NCBI GenBank assembly: GCA_000611775.1
Contig: KK106981.1
Location: 7,338,312-7,402,311 of the forward strand
DNA from: Umbilicaria muhlenbergii
Taxonomy: Eukaryota > Ascomycota > Lecanoromycetes > Umbilicariales > Umbilicariaceae
Reading direction: 5' to 3'
Length of the DNA: 64,000 nucleotides
Shown here piece after piece: positions 59,403 to 64,000 of this stretch. Both the position numbers and the translations under genes were made by a program. The notes beneath the pieces are model-generated. The model made no database searches and had not been told where the DNA came from. It was given only the letters and a program-made list of their open reading frames with translations. How positions within the stretch are numbered: position 1 is the stretch's first letter; each line of letters begins with the position of its first letter.

Positions 59403-59616
59403 GACATCTTGGCGCAAGTGTTCCCTTTGAACAAAATTGAAAGTTTTAATAGAGGCCGCATACTAATTTGTACCAGGGAGTGGTTAACGCGATAGCCTGC
59501 TATCCACACCGTGGAAGTTAGCTATTTCCTTCGGGAGGTGAGTTCTCACAGTTCTAATACTTTGACGAAACATTTCTAATAGATTTGAAGCGTGTGTTCG
59601 AATCACACAGATGTCG
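59403..59616 (+). tRNA. tRNA-Ser(GCU)-like gene with two extra insertions
   Basis: The ends pair perfectly: GACATCT (59403-59409) with AGATGTC (59609-59615), plus a discriminator G. The T arm is GTGTG-TTCGAAT-CACAC (59592-59608), and box A is TGGCGCAAGTG. The D stem is GCG (59412-59414) with CGC (59488-59490). The anticodon stem is ATAGC/GCTAT with anticodon GCT at 59499-59501 and a 17-base intron after position 37. The variable arm is TTCC-TTCG-GGAG (59526-59537), and a T5 run follows. The odd parts are about 62 extra bases in the D loop (around 59421-59482) and 53 between the variable arm and the T arm (59538-59590). Both have GT and AG near their borders. It is either a gene with unusual introns or a decayed tRNA copy. 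Confidence 0.5.
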
Positions 59617-59622
59617 ATATTC

Positions 59623-59627
59623 TTTTT
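59623..59627 (+). terminator. RNA polymerase III terminator
   Basis: A run of five T seven bases after the tRNA-like 3' end, in the correct position for a tRNA gene. Confidence 0.5.
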
Positions 59628-60579
59628 ACCCCTATTTTAAGCTTATCTGAAGCTTTTCAGCCCATGTCGCAGCAAGTCAATATTATAGGCTGAGCCTATT
59701 GTGGGGCGGTAGATATAGGGGATCAGTTGAATCCTTTACTTTGAACAATAATTAATAAACCTACCACCATGTTGTCTTGCTGCTCCTGCTGATATAACTT
59801 ACAGCTCTTTTGCAAGTATATTCTTTTTGTTCATTAAAAAGGCACGCATGTTTTGCATGAGGTGATAAGGTATTTTTCTTTTATGACAGAATCAGTTGAA
59901 TCAAGAAGGCACGCATGTTTGCACTTGCACCGAGCAATAATGGATTCTTGAAAGGGTGCGCATACAAAAAGACCTTTGTTCTTTACACAAGAAAAACTTC
60001 ATCATCACAAATGCAAATCTATTGTGAACTGATAAGTTACTTGGCAGGTGCTAAGTTGATTGCGTTTTGATATTGTTTACTATAGTGGGTTGATGTGACT
60101 ACGAAACCGAGGTGTCTGACCCGGTAGAACCCGCCTGAGTACTAAGATGCTCTACGGTGATATCCCTGCTCAACAATCTTGTTCACTGTATGCAACATCA
60201 GCTTTGTGCAGCATTAACTCCCTTGTTGTGCACGCTAATGTTTGCGGCTGAGGTTTATTTCCTTACAGCGAGGTCATCCGAGCAGCAATCAATTACAGGT
60301 GGGTCCGGACCCCGGGGAATTTTGAGGGCGAGGCGGTAGCGTAGATGACGACGTTGTGGTTCGCCCGTGGGTCGGTGGGAGATGGAGGGGAGGTCAATGG
60401 AGGTATGAGGGAGGTGTGGAGAGTGTTTTGCAGGCTTGATTTTCTGTACACGGCACTTTTTCTCTGTGTAGTGATCCTTGAGGTTGAAGGCGTCCTTTCT
60501 TCTTCGGTATAGTGAATTCAACACCGTTGCCAGCTCCTCTCTCTATCCCTATTATCTCAATAAAAGCGTGGGTTTTGCA

Positions 60580-62547
60580 ATGCCTCCCAAGGTCCAACCA
60601 AAGAAGAGTTTTGTACGTAGGAGTCAGGCGGATCGGGAGGCCTCGGAGATAGAAGAACAGGCAAGGAAGAGAAAGAGGGAAGAAGAAGCAGCGGCGGAGG
60701 AGGAGAAGAAGAAGAAGCCTGTTATAACAGGAGGAGGTCAGAAAGCGTCGCTTGACCATGAAATCTGGGGCCGCCGACGACCTTTTTTGACGCCTGCGTC
60801 GCAACTCCACCGCGCCACCCCCTTAGCCCCCAAAAGCTCTAATGTACCCATCACGCCGGTAGCACCAGAGAGTGAAGATGCTGTTGAGCAGGCTGGAAAA
60901 CAGAGAAAAATGGTGGATATGGAAGATGTCGAGGGAGCGGTGAAGAGCAAGGGCAAGGGCAAGAAGGTGAATCCAGATGGGAAGGGCGCAGGTAGCGGCC
61001 AAGATACAGAGGAAGATGTAGAAGTAGAGGAAGGAGATGTATTTGATGGTGACTATGAGAGCCTATGGCAGACCTATCTCGCAGCTATGGAAATGGCATG
61101 TCCGCCCAGCGTCTGGGAGAATGTAGCAGCCTTCCTTAGCAAGGAAATCAAATCCGATGCCCCCTCCTCTGCCGACCCCATCTCCGCCGCGTTCGAACGA
61201 TTCAGAGAGGCAGAGGCCAGCTTGGCAGAGGAAGGCGTTTGGAAGCCTGAGTGGCTGGTTCGACCAAGTGGAACGCTTCGTGACCCGCTCGCCCTTCTCC
61301 TCCACTGGCCCACCTTCACCACAAGCTCCGACGTTGAGAATGGCGAGACTGCAGATCCAGGAAGCCCGTGTCCAGCAATGCTCCTGAGAAAGGGCGTACT
61401 AATTGGGGGTTGTCTATGGTTAGACCGATGGGCGAGGAGACATGATATGGACCGGGATTTACGGAATGAGGGGCTCACACCAATGGATCGATGGAGCGGT
61501 GCCAGAAAGAAGCTGCACGCTGCGCTTTCCCAGCAGATTTTCGAGTTGAGTCAGGCAAAGGTCTTCGTTCTCTGTGGCGCAGATCAACGCCGATGGTTCG
61601 ACCAGGCCTACAGCAACAGGCAATGCCAGTCAATGAGGGTACTGATCAATGGTATCTTGGTTCAGGTCAAGATTCTATACTCATCTGGCACTATTCAACG
61701 AATCATTCTCGAGGCGGATCATCCTGAAAGCCTCTACTACAAATCCGACCCCCACAAAGGGAAGAAGAATAATGCCATCTAGAACCTTGCGGGAGCCATG
61801 GTAAAGGCCAAGTTCGATCCGACCTACTTCGACCGATTTGTTAGTGGCGGAAGGGAGAAGAGTGGCCGAATGACGGCAATGAATTGCATTCTGCTGGGGC
61901 TAGGGCAAGAAGGGAATGGGTCTTCGCCGCTTACATTCAAGGACCTAGCCCCGTAGATATTGCGGTGGCTTCAGAACAAGGGGTTTGACGGGGAGGAGGC
62001 TGTTGTGGGGTTGAAGAGTCAGTATAAGGGTAAGTCACTGATAGAGGCAATTCATCGTCTGATGTTGTCTGGAGAGGAAGTAAAGGACTACCCAAGCCTT
62101 CAAAGGGGCCGCGAGACGTGGAAGGCACGAGGATTTCCACGCCCTGAGGAGGTACGTAAGCCTCTGAAGGTCCAGGAGCGCTCAGCGCAGCCAGCCAGCC
62201 CACGGTCCGACCACGGCCAAGTGTCTACCTTCGAGCCGGAGCCCAGCCTAGAGCCAGAGCCCAGTCCAGAGCCAGAGCCTAGTTCAGAGCCAGATTCCGG
62301 CCCCAGCCAAGAGCCTCTTCTCGAGCCAGAGCCTATTCTCAAGCTGAAGCCCAGTCCCACCAAAGAGCCCATTGCGAAGGCGCGCGTGGCAAGCGAGGGG
62401 CAGAAAGCAGCCCTTCTCAAAGGAAATGAGACCAAGACAATGCAGCGGCGTGAGGCCTCCGTCCTAGCCCATCTGTACCGCCAAGCAGACCCCGTCCGTG
62501 GAGAGCCCATGGAAGTCACCAATAGATGTGAACAATCCTGCGTCTGA
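60580..62547 (+). pseudogene. Uncharacterised protein frame interrupted by two amber codons
   Basis: Not recognised. From ATG 60580 the frame gives 400 residues to a TAG at 61780-61782. The same frame stays open past a second TAG (61954-61956) to a TGA at 62545. The N terminus is Lys/Glu-rich with a nuclear-type basic block (RKRKREEEAAAEEEKKKK), then acidic. The middle is a folded-looking part (DGDYESLWQTYLAAMEMACP, RARRHDMD-like RWARRHDMDRDL, AKVFVLCGADQRRW). After the second TAG comes a helical piece, then an EPEPS repeat tail. Both stops read as CAG changed to TAG, which a RIP-like CA to TA process would give. It may be an inactivated member of a multicopy family, or it may still express the 400-residue part. 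Confidence 0.55.
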
Positions 62548-62740
62548 CAAGGTTGATCGAGCGCCGAGATTTGAGATCGAAACCGGCCTATACTTGATAC
62601 CGTCGAATAACTGCCCCATTTGCTCAGCTGGTCTTGAAAAGAAGAAATTTCGACCCTATCATCCCCTTGTTCATCTTCGATTCGAACTCTATGGGGACTT
62701 CTATGAGAAACATAGGTCAATGAAGACTAACGGCAAATTT

Positions 62741-62820
62741 CCCCTGAGTACCCCCCTTTTTTTTTTCTTTCCGGGGAGTACCCCTTTTTGACTGTATATC
62801 GCGGGAGTACCCCCCCCTAA
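62741..62820 (+). repeat. Three GAGTACCCC units with T/C homopolymers
   Basis: GAGTACC followed by a C-run occurs at about 62746, 62776 and 62805, separated by T-runs. Spacing is about 30 bases. Confidence 0.6.
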
Positions 62821-63700
62821 AAATTACACGCCTGTGCGGTCTAACGGCCAAAAATTGGCCCGCCCATAGACTGCATCAGCTGTAGTATTCCTTTGTATTT
62901 CATTAGGCTAGAAGAACGGTTCTTGCAGTGGCTTCTCTGATCTTCCTCTTTTCATTGACTTTAATTTGAAAGTCGCATTCCTCTTCATCCTTCTTTCTAC
63001 AAATTAATACCCATGGCTTACGCTTTATGGACTTATAGGACTCCTGTCGACTAACAACCCATCAATTCACAGCCATTCGGGCTTCAGCCATGGAGGGAAA
63101 TGTGGTTCCCACAGCAATTGAGACATTTGGGGTTGCAAGAGACATTGTGACTGTCAACTGAGGTTGTTCTGGAAGCTTGGTTTACGGTAGGAAGGTGTGG
63201 GTTTAGTGAAAATGAAAGGGTTGAGGGAAATGGGAGTTTATCGAGTGCAGGCTTCATGGACTAGCGGCAGCGACTGCGGGGTCTAATTCAGGGGGGGGTA
63301 CGGATCCGTGCACCAAAAGTCATGACCAGACGCTAAAAACGCCACCTGCATGCCCCCCCTGCCTTAGACTTTATTCCTAATCGGGTAATACTTCATAAAT
63401 AGAAAGAGTTTTATGTTTCAGATAGGTGAGTCAATTCAGCAGCTTTCTAAGCATACTAACATGCGTATAGGAACTGTACACCTTGACAGCAGCCTCCTCG
63501 CTGTTGCTACTACTCTCGCTGCTGCTGCCGCCGCCCTCACTGCCGCCGCCCTCACTGCCGCCGCCGGCCCCCCCCCACCTATAAAAACTGGCTCGTCGCT
63601 GCTGCTGGTGTCCACCAGCCTCAACCCCCCACCCCTGGCAGCCCAAGCCAACGAAGTGCTGCCAGAATTGGAGCACCCCCTTACTGCCAGCTAGGCCTCA

Positions 63701-64000
63701 CTGGCGCCGTTCCACGCCCCACACGGCCTCGGCCCTCACGTCCTTGAGCCACACGTCCTCGTCCTCAGCCTCTTGTCGGATGTACCTCGCTGTCAGAGGA
63801 GGCGGAGACAGGGCTTGCAGAGGAGCTTCTGGCAGTGGATGCTGACCCAGGGCTAGGCAGCTCAGGCCCTGCTGGCGCTGTTCCACACCCCACAACACCT
63901 CGCCCTCCACGTCCTTGAGCCACACGTCCTCATCCTCACCCTCACCCTCTAGCTGGACGTTCCTCGCTGGCAGAGAAGGCAGAGATAGAGCTTGTTGAGG
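63701..64000 (-). repeat. 171-bp tandem repeat, possibly coding on the minus strand
   Basis: CTGGCGCCGTTCCAC at 63701 recurs as CTGGCGCTGTTCCAC at 63872, a period of 171 bases. High similarity persists through CACGTCCTTGAGCCACACGT in both. As 171 is a multiple of three, the minus-strand frame repeats the motif VWLKDV-(6 residues)-WGVE-RQ. The array runs off the window, so copy number is unknown. Confidence 0.65.

Larger units (their letters stand above)
58924..60579. other. Intergenic region with a tRNA-like gene
   Basis: A/T-rich. It contains the interrupted tRNA-Ser-like gene at 59403-59616. No protein gene is supported. Confidence 0.55.
62548..64000. other. Repeat-rich region at window end
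   Basis: It includes the GAGTACCCCC repeats (62741-62820) and a G-tract near 63290. From about 63520 there are GCC/GCT triplet runs. The 171-base tandem repeat starts at 63701. Small frames here are driven by composition. A larger repeat family may continue beyond 64000. Confidence 0.5.

Noticed and set aside
62100-62720. Minus-strand frame of 206 residues
   Set aside because: Antisense to the EPEPS repeat; Gly/Ser/Arg shadow composition.
1-64000. LTR retrotransposon or other virus-like copy
   Set aside because: No reverse transcriptase, integrase, capsid or long terminal repeat pattern was recognised anywhere in the window.
1-64000. CRISPR arrays, rRNA operons or bacterial-type operons
   Set aside because: None seen; the window is a eukaryotic nuclear sequence.

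Overview
The window is nuclear DNA of a filamentous ascomycete (Pezizomycotina). The evidence is a split fungal-type fatty acid synthase, genes with many short GT-AG introns (mostly 45 to 100 bases), fungal families (RDS1, acid trehalase, NTE1, ISN1, fungal NLR proteins) and no operons. Gene content and a RIP-like pair of amber codons fit a Dothideomycete, but that class assignment is inference.

Layout. 1-3947: 3' part of the fatty acid synthase beta gene. 4372-13257: a block bounded by two inverted copies of a short hAT-type MITE, holding an NLR-like protein (esterase, NACHT, WD40) and a ketosamine-3-kinase, plus a second small TIR element. 13591-19586: NTE1 lysophospholipase and an unrecognised membrane-type protein. 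19587-23219: sparse, with a TIR element and a small gene carrying an in-frame stop. 23220-28029: IMP-specific 5'-nucleotidase built from microexons, then an RDS1-like ferritin-fold protein. 28030-31651: apparently empty. 31652-37028: a small unknown protein, a PLP-dependent aromatic amino acid decarboxylase, a DUF427 protein and the SMC5/6 RING subunit NSE1. 37837-42858: secreted acid trehalase and a FAX/metaxin-like GST-fold protein. 43641-47393: a second NLR (esterase, NB-ARC, TPR-like). 47677-58923: folylpolyglutamate synthase, Mediator subunit MED17, phosphofructokinase, a disordered serine-rich protein and mitochondrial 2-enoyl thioester reductase. 58924-64000: repeat-rich end with an interrupted tRNA-Ser-like gene, a coding frame with two amber codons, and tandem repeats.

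How it fits together. Most genes are unlinked housekeeping genes: lipid synthesis and turnover (FAS1, NTE1, ETR1), sugar metabolism (PFK, trehalase), one-carbon and purine metabolism (FPGS, ISN1), and transcription and genome upkeep (MED17, NSE1). The accessory layer is the two NLR genes, which share a related N-terminal serine-esterase domain but differ in NTPase and repeat class, together with the MITEs and repeats around them. Many genes looked broken at first reading (ISN1, the ketosamine kinase, trehalase, FPGS) but read as intact once short introns and microexons are assigned. All exon borders here are assigned by eye from splice signals, reading frame and family resemblance.
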